From: Xestospongia bergquistia
Lineage: Eukaryota > Porifera > Demospongiae > Haplosclerida > Petrosiidae
Reading direction: 5' to 3'
Length of the DNA stretch: 64,000 nucleotides
NCBI GenBank assembly: GCA_963965975.1
Contig: OZ014415.1
Coordinates: 3,229,001 to 3,293,000 of the forward strand
The position numbers were made by a program, and so were the translations under genes. The stretch's first letter is position 1; every line of letters starts with the position of its first letter. Under the pieces are notes generated by a model. It was given only the letters and a program-made list of their open reading frames with translations. It did no database searches and was not told the DNA's origin. Shown here piece after piece: positions 1 through 9,600 of the stretch.

Positions 1-59
1 TTGATGGTGTTTGAAGATTTGAGCGTCTGTAATACATATCCACAATTCTTTTAATGTTT
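1..59 (-). pseudogene. End of a sacsin-like scrap inside repeat copy 1
   Basis: These bases match 22306-22364 of the intact sacsin-like gene with one clear difference (GAGCGTC here, GATCGTC there). They repeat the right end of the scrap at 4985-5338. Homology stops at TTTAATGTTT, where unrelated sequence begins. Only about 19 codons are left, so it cannot be functional. Confidence 0.8.
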
Positions 60-365
60 ATATATAATATATGTAAGTATGGTGCATGTCACTTTAAATG
101 CAAAAGGGTAGATACCATTAAAATTTTAGAATCAAGGTAATGGCAAATAACTAATTTTGTTATTACAAATTAACAGTTGGAGGCATAATTGAGGGAGGTT
201 TGATAATCAATTAACAACACTAGTTTCTTCTATTTCTCTATACAATTTACTTTATAAAGTAATATTCAGGAGTTGATGTTTGAGCATGCATGTAATCATA
301 TCCATAGCAGTTAGTAGTGACATAATGATGTGATGGGATGCATTTTTAATGTCATGAGAATTATT
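60..365. other. Noncoding part of repeat copy 1
   Basis: AT-rich sequence with no convincing coding or RNA signal. It is identical to 5339-5644. Confidence 0.6.
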
Positions 366-520
366 CTATATGGCAACAGGGTCCCACATCAGGTCTGCTC
401 TTTCATTTTCATTATGACAATCCACTGATAAAGAGTCATTTGCTGCAGTAGTCAGAGAAATATTCGGGTCAAACAGATTTGGACCAATCCCAACACACTG
501 GACCAGCTTCAGGATTGGGG
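366..520 (-). CDS. Candidate phase-1 terminal exon (copy 1)
   Basis: On the minus strand the sequence CTCTATTGTAG can serve as a splice acceptor. It is followed by two bases and 50 codons with coding-like usage, then a TAG stop. The peptide contains GPNLFDPNIS and ends in MWDPVAI. The phase-1 start matches the dominant intron phase of this window. I recognise no domain. No upstream exon was found, so it may be a stranded exon. It is identical to 5645-5799. Confidence 0.3.
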
Positions 521-1381
521 CTACAATAGAGGCTGTTTAAGCAGGAATTGAGTACCCCACCATCAAAGCTCTTGGTCATTGGTCAACATGTGCATTTTCA
601 ACTTTTATCAGAAATTGTCATAACTCACTTTCCAGATAGGAGACTAGTAATATCTTTTTAAACCTTATCACTTGATGTAAGTCAATGTTATATTTAATTT
701 AGTGGCTCAATTATTTTAGTAATAGTACCATTGTGAGTGCTGGATTGAAGTCTTGAGCCACCCTCACTGGATGTTAGTAGTACCTCTCATGACCAATGGG
801 TAGAGAGAGATCAGGCATTCACTCCTCCCATCCAAGGACATGCCTCAATTCAAGGATGTTGGTTATTATGACCACAATAAAATATCAAGTGTAACTAAAA
901 TTAGGGTAATGCAATGTTAATAGGACTGCGAACCAGGCCCATATCCTCCTTTTTCCATTCTGTGTTGTTATTGGAAAGAAAAGGTATTGTCATTATAGCT
1001 GACTTTATCATGTCAGATAAATGAAGTTAAAACCCACAATTTATCATAGGCAAGCAAGTAACAGATATTTACTCTATCTGAATTAAATTTAATTTAAATT
1101 CATTATTTAAATCTAGTTAATGAGGATGGATAGAAACCATAGTACACACGTGCAGTTTAGCTCAGAGCACATTGTTGGCTGTCATTACTAAGCAACTTGA
1201 GTAATAAATATATTAGTTCTTATCATGTCATAATTATTGATCAATGTGTATAGCTCAATGTTAGTTTTGCAATTAATATGTTATTGTAATTTGATTACTG
1301 TAAACCAGAAATTATACTAAAAGACAAAGTCAAGTATAAAGAAGGAAAATCAATGGTTCATAAATTAAGAATACAATACTT
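521..1381. other. Noncoding part of repeat copy 1
   Basis: AT-rich sequence, identical to 5800-6660. Short partly open stretches exist on the minus strand but all carry stops and none was recognised. Confidence 0.55.
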
Positions 1382-1526
1382 TCAATGTATTAATTCAGTT
1401 TTACCTAAGACAAAATCAAATATTAACGATTCTCTTCTTCTAATAGTTACACTTGGTGAATAATTTTCATCCTCTGACTTATCCACTGATGATTTATCTA
1501 GTAGTGGGCGTGTCTCTTCTCTTCTA
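1382..1526 (-). pseudogene. Truncated 3' end of the beta-helix membrane protein gene
   Basis: This is the exact copy of 6661-6805, the last 48 codons of the intact gene at 6661-10734. It encodes the cytoplasmic tail (RPLLDKSSVDKSEDENYS region), ending in TELIH and a TGA stop. At 1526 the homology breaks in mid-codon and no continuation of the gene is found to the right. It has no start, no membrane segment and no extracellular part, so it is a by-product of the duplication. If the repeat is an assembly artefact, this feature is not real. Confidence 0.85.
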
Positions 1527-2184
1527 GACTAGATATTGTCCTTCAGAAGTAGATAGAAATGGATAATAATCTAGTCATATCACTTAAAAAACCATAATAA
1601 ATATTGTTGGGGGACAACTTATTCAGAACAAAGCTCTGGTTCTTAAACAATTACCAATACATAATGAATCAATACAAGCTAGTCAAATGCAATATTCAAT
1701 AAATTTGATATTCAATTTATATCCTAACCTTTATCAACAATATTTTAATAAAGACTTGTACATATAATCATATTCAGAGTAAACACAAACATAGCTGGGC
1801 AGTCACATTGTGTCATTTGCAGTCAATAAGAAACCTGTGGTTTGTGTTTTGTGTACAAGCAGTTGTCTATACTAGCAGTGTGTATGCATAGACCATTTGT
1901 CTTGCTTACTAAAAGTATTAGACAGGCTTAAACTCTGAAATTGAAGTATTCAGCTCCTTAATTAAAAAGCCATGCAGGAGAGCATCTACGTCACACAAAA
2001 TGTAACCTATCTATGTCGTTTTACCAAGAGAATGTACAATGCAGATATCTGGAATGAGGGTTTCTCCTTCATTAATGACATTTAATTTGATACCATTTAA
2101 AGTGATCTGATATTAAAATACTGATGCAGTAGTATCACTGGGAGTAGCAAACACTGTAATAAAAGGTATTGTTCCATGAGGTAC
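1527..2184. other. Unassigned AT-rich stretch next to the repeat junction
   Basis: No gene, RNA or repeat was recognised. It begins exactly where repeat copy 1 stops matching copy 2. Confidence 0.5.
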
Positions 2185-2292
2185 TCAAACCATACTCCTC
2201 CCAATTTAATAACTGAGTGCATTCTCCTTGTATAAATAATAGTGTTTTATCAGCTATATGAACACCAGTATCATTTAGATATTCTAGCTGAT
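2185..2292 (-). CDS. Exon fragment resembling ZU5/UPA-type proteins
   Basis: A 108-bp exon with acceptor TATATATTAG and donor GTACCT, phase 1 at both ends. The frame reads QLEYLNDTGVHIADKTLLFI and then QLLNWEEYGL. The phrase LNWEEYGL followed by a split codon (A|..) resembles the start of ZU5/UPA-like segments in death-domain and NLR-like proteins of sponges; that is from memory of the family. Neighbouring exons were not placed with confidence; a possible donor (TCTCTTG|GTAAGT) lies upstream near 2344. It could be a live exon or a relic. Confidence 0.42.
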
Positions 2293-2372
2293 CTAATATA
2301 TAAAATATATCAATACAACATTTAAATAGACAATAGTACTGACTTACCAAGAGAAGGAACAAGATAGTTCAA

Positions 2373-2476
2373 CTAACATCCAACATTATCTATTTCAGTG
2401 AGTTTAACAGATATTTGTGTACTGTCTTCTCTTTTATTTTGATATGATGAATCAGTTTGTTTTAGATCAATTAAAT
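2373..2476 (-). CDS. Candidate terminal exon, small acidic/polar tail
   Basis: Acceptor GCATACTTTTAG, two bases, then 33 codons and a TAG stop (phase-1 start). The peptide is polar (DLKQTDSSYQNKREDSTQIS, ending IDNVGC). It lies upstream, on the minus strand, of the ZU5/UPA-like exon, yet ends in a stop, so the two are probably not consecutive exons of one transcript. No domain recognised. Confidence 0.3.
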
Positions 2477-2739
2477 CTAAAAGTATGCAAACAGTAATAT
2501 AAGTATTATAATTGAAGGTGTTCCATGATGGTTTTACAAATTGCAATAGATATACTACATCTATTACCAAGAATTATATATTTCATGCAGGATAAAGTAG
2601 AGCATACTTCCTTTCAGAGATCAGGTAATGATTAACAAAAAAAATTTCAATATTAATACCATTAACCTATTAGTTTATTAGTTTATTTTTTCAATACAAC
2701 ATGTTGATAATCAGTCTAACCATTCATCTGTCAATCTTG

Positions 2740-2795
2740 TGTCTATCATTTCTCCATCCATTTCTCCATCCATTCATACATAATCAATCAGTCTG
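2740..2795. repeat. Simple (CCAT)n/(GTCT)n-like sequence
   Basis: Degenerate tetranucleotide-rich stretch (CATTTCTCCATCCATTTCTC and similar). Its reverse complement recurs, diverged, at 3480-3600 (GATGGATGAATGG). It overlaps no exon. Confidence 0.5.
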
Positions 2796-2807
2796 TTTGT
2801 CCTTTTT

Positions 2808-4326
2808 TTAATTTTGCATATTTTTTGAAGTGACTTCAGCTAAAAGATTGTCCTCCTCTTGTACTATTTGATATCTGCTAGTACTGACTATAATAAAGAA
2901 AAAAAGAACATTGAATTTATCTTACATTCAATACATGAACAATTGAACATACAAAATCACAATTATATATCCATACTCCAATATACTATGAAGTACATCT
3001 TGTAATATTATCTAACTCAAAGTTTGCAGCTAACAAACAGTTAATTTATTCTGCTATATTTATTAAATAAGCCTTGTGGAGAGTCATTATGGCCTCCCAT
3101 GATACACTTATGTATGACAATGAACGAATGAATAGATGATAGAAAGGATAATGAGTAATGAAGAGAGGACTAATAGAAATATCAAAACATACAAAACAAA
3201 CAAACTTGACATACTTACAAGATATTATGCTCTCTACTACTTTGTGTTGAAGTATAACTATATTATGAGCAGTATAAATATATTGTGATCAGTATAACTA
3301 TATTGTGAGCAGTATAACTATATTGTGAGCAGTATAACTATATTGTGAGCAGTATTGTGAGCAGTATAACTATATTGTGAGCAGTATTGTGAGCAGTATA
3401 ACTATATTGTGAGTAGTATAACTATATAAAAATTATAATGCTTAAATCAAACAATCAGTTTTTACAATGTGACATGTAGTTATAGAGAGATGGATGAATG
3501 GACTAATAGACAAATAAATAGATGGATAAATAATAGAATGGATAATGATTTAATAATGAATGGACAAACAGACAGACATGTCCATACATATAAAGTAAAC
3601 AAACTGACTGACTTATGAGATATTACATTTTGAGAATAATATGAATTTATTTCATGATACTTATTACAAAGGAAACAATAAATACCATCTATCTCCATTG
3701 GTATATGTGGTTTTTCAAATCTATGAAACAATACTCAACATTAACTGCAATTTGAAATGACCTAGATCTATGTCCAACTTTTTAACTTGCATGATATTAT
3801 TAAATTGCCTGATGTATCAATAAATGTTACAGACACTACTGTGTCTAGACCTGACTTTGGCATAGAAATGTATAGATTTTCTTTAAATTTAAATCAACTA
3901 CCTTAGGTTGTAGTACACTCTTTTATAGATGATGGTAGACATTACTTTAAGTTTAATTATCAAGTGCTATATGTGTCAGCACAAGGATTAATACTTCACA
4001 CACATACAAGTGAGCACAGACATTGTGGTCCTTAACAATCTTAGGACAGTCTGAAACAATTTCCATGCCAAGCATAAAAAAATTAAAGCTAGATTTAATT
4101 TTTAGAACTGTCCTAAATTAAATGTACCTGCATCTTCAGAATAAATGAGTTTCTCTCTCTCTTTTGGCATCTGGTCTATTTAAAAGAAGAAAAAGTCAAT
4201 TATCAATTTTTATAATAGGTTGTATGTAGGTTGATTAGGGCTCTTGTTATCAAAATAGGACTATAAACAGCTTACCAATGTATGCCTTTGTGCTCATTTG
4301 TGATTTAGTTGATGGTTTGGTCATCA
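2808..4326 (-). CDS. Three 3'-terminal exons of a truncated minus-strand gene (cytoplasmic-tail-like)
   Basis: Three exons join in frame: 4276-4326 (acceptor ATCCTTTAG, donor GTAAGC, 51 bp), 4128-4175 (acceptor TTTTAAATAG, donor GTACAT, 48 bp) and 2808-2887 (acceptor TTTTTTTCTTTATTATAG, then stop TAA). All junctions are phase 1. The joined product is about 59 residues and reads MTKPSTKSQMSTKAYIDQ near the start, then PKEREKLIYSEDA, then STSRYQIVQEEDNLLAEV, ending SKNMQN. It is polar with YxxV-like tyrosines, like the cytoplasmic tail of a receptor (inference). The upstream part is absent: about 80 bp further on begins an unrelated sacsin scrap, so the gene was probably cut by that rearrangement. 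The intron of about 1.2 kb contains the minisatellite. Confidence 0.5.
3251..3427. repeat. Minisatellite, about 20-bp unit AGTATAACTATATTGTGAGC
   Basis: Roughly nine tandem copies of a 20-bp unit, with some truncated units (AGTATTGTGAGC). Units are nearly identical in the centre and more varied at the left edge. It lies in the long intron of the minus-strand gene remnant. Length variation between individuals is likely. Confidence 0.93.
3480..3610. repeat. Simple (GATG/GATA/GACA)n-like sequence
   Basis: Imperfect tetranucleotide stretch (GATGGATGAATGGAC and similar), partly the reverse complement of 2740-2795. Open frames across it are composition artefacts. Confidence 0.5.
3805..3990 (+). 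pseudogene. Possible decayed Ig-domain exon
   Basis: Two neighbouring plus-strand frames read LPDVSINVTDTTVSRPDF...MYRFSLNLNQLP, then after a stop and frame change DDGRHYFKFNYQVLYVSAQG. The spacing resembles the E, F and G strands of an Ig domain (hydrophobic strand, D-G-R-Y/H-Y turn, final strand), but the Y-x-C cysteine is absent. The minus strand is also partly open here, so the call is weak. Best guess: relic of a receptor exon. Confidence 0.22.
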
Positions 4327-4408
4327 CTAAAGGATAAGATAAAAATGATATAATATAATAAATAAACAATTAATTCAACAGAAATATGCACTCATAACAC
4401 CAGTTTAA

Positions 4409-4723
4409 TGGCACATGAAGTAGTTGAAAAGGCCCTTAAGGTTGGTATATATGCACTAATTGGAATTAACTCTAACATTGAAAGCATAAAGACACATAAT
4501 CCCAAAAGTCATGCACAAGCAATCTCCTCTAGGTCAGCTAGCAGCTCTACCACATCTTGCTACTTCCATGGAGCCCTTCTACCTTGAGACTCGGTTCTCT
4601 AACCGCTATCCTTGTCCAACAGCTCCTGTTGATATATATAAGCCTGACCAGGCTACTGTGGCAGCTGATTGTGCTGAGAAGATTTTTGTACTAATTGACA
4701 AAATTGTTAATAAACAGTTATAA
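4409..4723 (+). pseudogene. HEPN-domain end of a sacsin-like gene (scrap)
   Basis: This closely matches 17290-17610, the C-terminal HEPN part of the larger pseudogene, and less closely the C-terminus of the intact sacsin-like gene. Frame 1 reads MAHEVVEKALKVGIYALIGI, then after a small deletion frame 2 continues with SMEPFYLETRFSNRYPCP and ends at TAA (4721-4723). The deletion (about 8 bp after AATCTCCTCT) is not the one in the 17.4-kb copy, so the two copies broke separately. HEPN domains in sacsins bind nucleotides or dimerise; here no full domain can be made. Confidence 0.85.
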
Positions 4724-4984
4724 TATATAATAGTTGTAGTACAGGGAATTTTTTAGCTGATATGACAACTTGTAGGTTTACAGCTACAGTTTTCTAATAA
4801 GTATAAATTAAAAGTTAGGAAGCAAAATTAGTTTTTTTTAAAAATATTACTCCATTATTTTTTAGTTGAATATACATTTTTTATTATTTTCCCCAAAATA
4901 TTTCTTTTTCAAAAATTAATTCAATAAGTAACAAATTAAAATCAAACTCCAAACCCAAGCAATTAATATTCATATAATAAGAAT
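4724..4984. repeat. Duplicated convergent spacer (empty-site copy)
   Basis: This matches the sequence after the pseudogene at 17611-17670 and 18112-18316, but lacks the transposon present there. The join (TTTACAGCTACAGTTTTC) therefore serves as the empty site for the element at 17675-18111. The poly-T rich part and the AATTAATTCAATAAGTAAC stretch are nearly identical in both copies. Confidence 0.85.
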
Positions 4985-5338
4985 TGTTGTATTTGGATCA
5001 CTTAAATTGTCTAGTATTTTTTTCTTGGTATTTATATGAAAAAGCATAGCAAGAACCCGATCATGATTTGTTAACTGAAGGCAATGCTTTTCTATCTCTT
5101 TGTTTATTCCTGTGTTCAAGACAGGAATACCTAGAGAAGTAAGGTTTTCGAAAATATTTTAAAAATGAACTAACTTCATTGACATTTGATGGAGTTACAA
5201 GAGGAAGAATTGGAGAACTTGCACTGTAGAGAGTCTGATTGCAACTTGGTATTAATGCCCAAGACTTGATAAGCTGAGCTTGATGGTGTTTGAAGATTTG
5301 AGCGTCTGTAATACATATCCACAATTCTTTTAATGTTT
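4985..5338 (-). pseudogene. Internal scrap of a sacsin-like gene
   Basis: Minus-strand homology to 22012-22363 of the intact gene (WICITDAQIFKHHQAQLIKS, then LYSASSPILPLVTPS). The left edge is fused to spacer sequence: 18316 and 22012 in the parent are about 3.7 kb apart but adjacent here. A 5-bp insertion near 5167 (ACTAACTTC instead of ACTTC) shifts the frame. The right edge ends at TTTAATGTTT, where the unrelated sequence shared with repeat copy 1 starts. It cannot be functional. Confidence 0.88.
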
Positions 5339-5644
5339 ATATATAATATATGTAAGTATGGTGCATGTCACTTTAAATGCAAAAGGGTAGATACCATTAA
5401 AATTTTAGAATCAAGGTAATGGCAAATAACTAATTTTGTTATTACAAATTAACAGTTGGAGGCATAATTGAGGGAGGTTTGATAATCAATTAACAACACT
5501 AGTTTCTTCTATTTCTCTATACAATTTACTTTATAAAGTAATATTCAGGAGTTGATGTTTGAGCATGCATGTAATCATATCCATAGCAGTTAGTAGTGAC
5601 ATAATGATGTGATGGGATGCATTTTTAATGTCATGAGAATTATT

Positions 5645-5799
5645 CTATATGGCAACAGGGTCCCACATCAGGTCTGCTCTTTCATTTTCATTATGACAAT
5701 CCACTGATAAAGAGTCATTTGCTGCAGTAGTCAGAGAAATATTCGGGTCAAACAGATTTGGACCAATCCCAACACACTGGACCAGCTTCAGGATTGGGG
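5645..5799 (-). CDS. Candidate phase-1 terminal exon (copy 2)
   Basis: Same sequence as 366-520: acceptor CTCTATTGTAG, phase-1 start, stop TAG, peptide with LVQCVGIGPNLFDPNIS and ending MWDPVAI. It lies about 860 bp downstream of the membrane gene on the same strand, with no linking exon seen. Confidence 0.3.
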
Positions 5800-6660
5800 C
5801 TACAATAGAGGCTGTTTAAGCAGGAATTGAGTACCCCACCATCAAAGCTCTTGGTCATTGGTCAACATGTGCATTTTCAACTTTTATCAGAAATTGTCAT
5901 AACTCACTTTCCAGATAGGAGACTAGTAATATCTTTTTAAACCTTATCACTTGATGTAAGTCAATGTTATATTTAATTTAGTGGCTCAATTATTTTAGTA
6001 ATAGTACCATTGTGAGTGCTGGATTGAAGTCTTGAGCCACCCTCACTGGATGTTAGTAGTACCTCTCATGACCAATGGGTAGAGAGAGATCAGGCATTCA
6101 CTCCTCCCATCCAAGGACATGCCTCAATTCAAGGATGTTGGTTATTATGACCACAATAAAATATCAAGTGTAACTAAAATTAGGGTAATGCAATGTTAAT
6201 AGGACTGCGAACCAGGCCCATATCCTCCTTTTTCCATTCTGTGTTGTTATTGGAAAGAAAAGGTATTGTCATTATAGCTGACTTTATCATGTCAGATAAA
6301 TGAAGTTAAAACCCACAATTTATCATAGGCAAGCAAGTAACAGATATTTACTCTATCTGAATTAAATTTAATTTAAATTCATTATTTAAATCTAGTTAAT
6401 GAGGATGGATAGAAACCATAGTACACACGTGCAGTTTAGCTCAGAGCACATTGTTGGCTGTCATTACTAAGCAACTTGAGTAATAAATATATTAGTTCTT
6501 ATCATGTCATAATTATTGATCAATGTGTATAGCTCAATGTTAGTTTTGCAATTAATATGTTATTGTAATTTGATTACTGTAAACCAGAAATTATACTAAA
6601 AGACAAAGTCAAGTATAAAGAAGGAAAATCAATGGTTCATAAATTAAGAATACAATACTT
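5800..6660. other. 3' flank of the beta-helix membrane gene
   Basis: AT-rich, with no further exon. AATAAA motifs on the minus strand could act as polyadenylation signals but are too common here to choose one. Confidence 0.5.
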
Positions 6661-9600
6661 TCAATGTATTAATTCAGTTTTACCTAAGACAAAATCAAAT
6701 ATTAACGATTCTCTTCTTCTAATAGTTACACTTGGTGAATAATTTTCATCCTCTGACTTATCCACTGATGATTTATCTAGTAGTGGGCGTGTCTCTTCTC
6801 TTCTACTGTTTTTATAACACTGCCTTTCTTTTAACTTGCAGTAGACATGTACAAGAATTGTAAGAATGAATATTACCATAGCAACTCCAATAGATATAAC
6901 AGTTACAAATGGTGTATTGACTTTGTAGACACTTTGGTTAATAAATGAGTTAACAAGAGCTAGTACAAGGAGATTGATGTGAAATGATTGCTCAAGAAAA
7001 GATAGTCGTCTATCACGATAGACATTATGTCGTAAAATATATAGTATGATCACTTGAACAAGGACGATGATGTAGTCATTAACAATATGCAGTGATCCTG
7101 AAGTACAAATAAATATTGTAGTCAATATCAAACGAACAATTAACAACAGACCAGTCCAGAACCGATATCTCTCTTTGTATGGGCCTGTATATGCATCAAT
7201 AAATGGTAGTAGTTTTAATACAGGATCATTTGTACTACGACAACATAAATGACTGTATCGTTGTAACCATTGAGTAGAAAAGATTAAACAGGAGTATATT
7301 ATTGATAATACTAGTACCACAACAGAGAATGTTACCAATATGGAATGTTTGGTAGTTCCATAGTTAATATTACCATCTATACTCCACACTGTCCACTGAT
7401 GACTACCACATTTTAGTTTTGATGTCATCAAAGCATTTGTAGTAGTTCGTAATAATTTAGTAAATGACATCAGTACAAGTGTTGCCAGAACAGGGACTAT
7501 ATTACGTCCAAACATCTTAGATATTCTTGTAGATTGTTGAGATATCATAATAATACCAGCTACAAGAGACCATACATAAAATGGAAAGATAAACTGTAGC
7601 CATGTTTTCCAATATCCATTTAATCCATCAAACAAGCATACCTCAATACCAAAGTCCAAATTGATCCATGATATGAACTGACTAAGTATAATGATATTTC
7701 CATTGGGAAAGAAAACTGATTCATTGACTTTTATAATATTAGCATAAAACAGCAATCCATTGATAGTACCTACTGACACAGTTAAGTTCAGTATTATAAG
7801 TAATGTTACTAGTAATATTCCTGATAATATAAACACAATCAGCAGGAGGAGATAAATGTTAGTACATTTAGAACATGCGTTTGAGCCAAGTTTGAGACTG
7901 AGTCCTGGCTGACACTGACCACAAAGGAGACCCATTCTATTGTGATTACATTGAAGATCTGTATCATTATCTAAATTAAATTTAATCTTAGAGGATTTGC
8001 AATAATCAAATGGACAGTTCTTATATGCAATTGTACAGTTGTAGTTTTTTTCAAAACCCAACCAAACATTATTAGCAGCAGATATAAGTAAAGGATGTTG
8101 TTGCCATGATATGTTACATTGTACATAAGATGCAATGATGTCATTACAAACACACTCGTATGATCGCCCAAGTATCATACCTGATGGACAATTTAAGAAC
8201 TGAACTTTCAATGTCAGTGATTTTGAAAAAGGGTATGGTGTTGAAGATACACTAATTGTGGCAGTACCTTGCGAAACATTTGATAATAATTGAATTGCTT
8301 TATAAACAAAAGGTTTACAATGAATGCTTGTCTTGTCATTATCAGCATTACTAATAAGTTGTAAGTTAGGTGATGATGATATAACAATGTATGTACCAGG
8401 ACTGGAACCACCACAGTAACCAACTGTGATTAATGATATGTTAAATGATTGTCCTGGATAGACTACAATTGGATTTGGATTTGAATAATAATCAATAACA
8501 TTGTGTTGGTTGCACAAACAAACACCAATTGGATCTGAGGAGACACTAGTATAAGCTTGACTTTTATATGCAATTATGTAGCAGTTTAGTACATCTTTAA
8601 AGTTTCTGATAACCATATACGCTTTTTGTAACCAACAATTATGAAATAACCCTCCATATAAGTTGTCCCCAGTAATATGAGATGTATTATTTTGAAAAAA
8701 AGCTTTAAATTTAAGAAAGGTACAAATGTTTAGTGGCCATGCCAAACTGTGTGGATTATTGCTATTGGAGTACAAGGCTCCTCCTTTAGTAGCAGTATTG
8801 TTGATAAAAATAACTGTACCATGTTTTTCTGTAGTAGCATATCCACTATTATTGACAACCAGACCTCCTCCAGCATATGGTGTAGTATTGTTAGATATAA
8901 TGTTGTATCCGCTGAAGAGTAGTCCACAAAGATCACATCCAATACCAGTCATATTGTTGTCATATACTTGAATATTATTAATGTCAACCATAACACCTAT
9001 ATTTAAACAAGATATGAGGACAGCATTCTTTCCTGTTTTGGAATTTCTTACTACAATATTTGAAAAATAAAACCTAGAACATTTTTGATCCTTAATAAAA
9101 TAAAATGTCTGCATAGCAGTAGCTATATCTCCTAATATAGCAGCATTCCCATCAAAAACAGAATGTGATATATTTACTGATGCGCATCTTGGATTCAAAA
9201 ACAAACTTAGTGAGGCTAATCTAACACTTTTGTTATTATTAAAGAAACAGTTATAGATTGTAATGTATAATTTGTCAACGGTCCTAGTTTGACTTGGATT
9301 TACTAGCACATGATCATATGTGCTCACATATAAACCTGTTCCAAAATTGTTGAAAAAGGAACTGCTAGAAACTGTGATAGAATTTGTTGTTTTTTCATTA
9401 CTAAAGAGTCTCAAAGCCAATCCAGCATGATCCAAACAATATAGCCCATTTCCTATGCAACTGTTGAAATTGAAATTACAACTATTGACCACAATATTGA
9501 AATGGCTTAAACTATACCACCATGACCATATTAACAATCCTGAGGCATCCGTTCCAGCTTGATTATGCAAGAATACACTGTTTACCACCATAATGAAATG

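Larger units (their letters stand above)
1..1526. repeat. Direct repeat copy 1 (1,526 bp, partner at 5280-6805)
   Basis: Read line by line, this stretch matches 5280-6805 with a constant offset of 5,279 and no difference that I could find. Identity stops at ...CTTCTA (1526): copy 1 continues with GACTAGATATTG, copy 2 with the coding sequence of the beta-helix membrane gene. The left edge is the window edge, so the true repeat may be longer. It holds the end of a sacsin scrap (1-59), a candidate terminal exon (366-520, minus) and a truncated 3' end of the membrane gene (1382-1526, minus). Exact identity over AT-rich noncoding DNA means either a very recent duplication or an assembly artefact from two haplotypes. 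Confidence 0.95.
5280..6805. repeat. Direct repeat copy 2 (partner at 1-1526)
   Basis: See copy 1 for the extent of identity. Here the repeat runs smoothly into the intact beta-helix membrane gene, so copy 2 looks like the original arrangement and copy 1 the derived one. It spans the end of a sacsin scrap, about 1.3 kb of noncoding DNA and the last 48 codons of the gene. Confidence 0.95.

Noticed and set aside
3240..3430. Minisatellite as a CRISPR-like array
   Set aside because: Units abut without unique spacers and are variable in length; ordinary tandem repeat.
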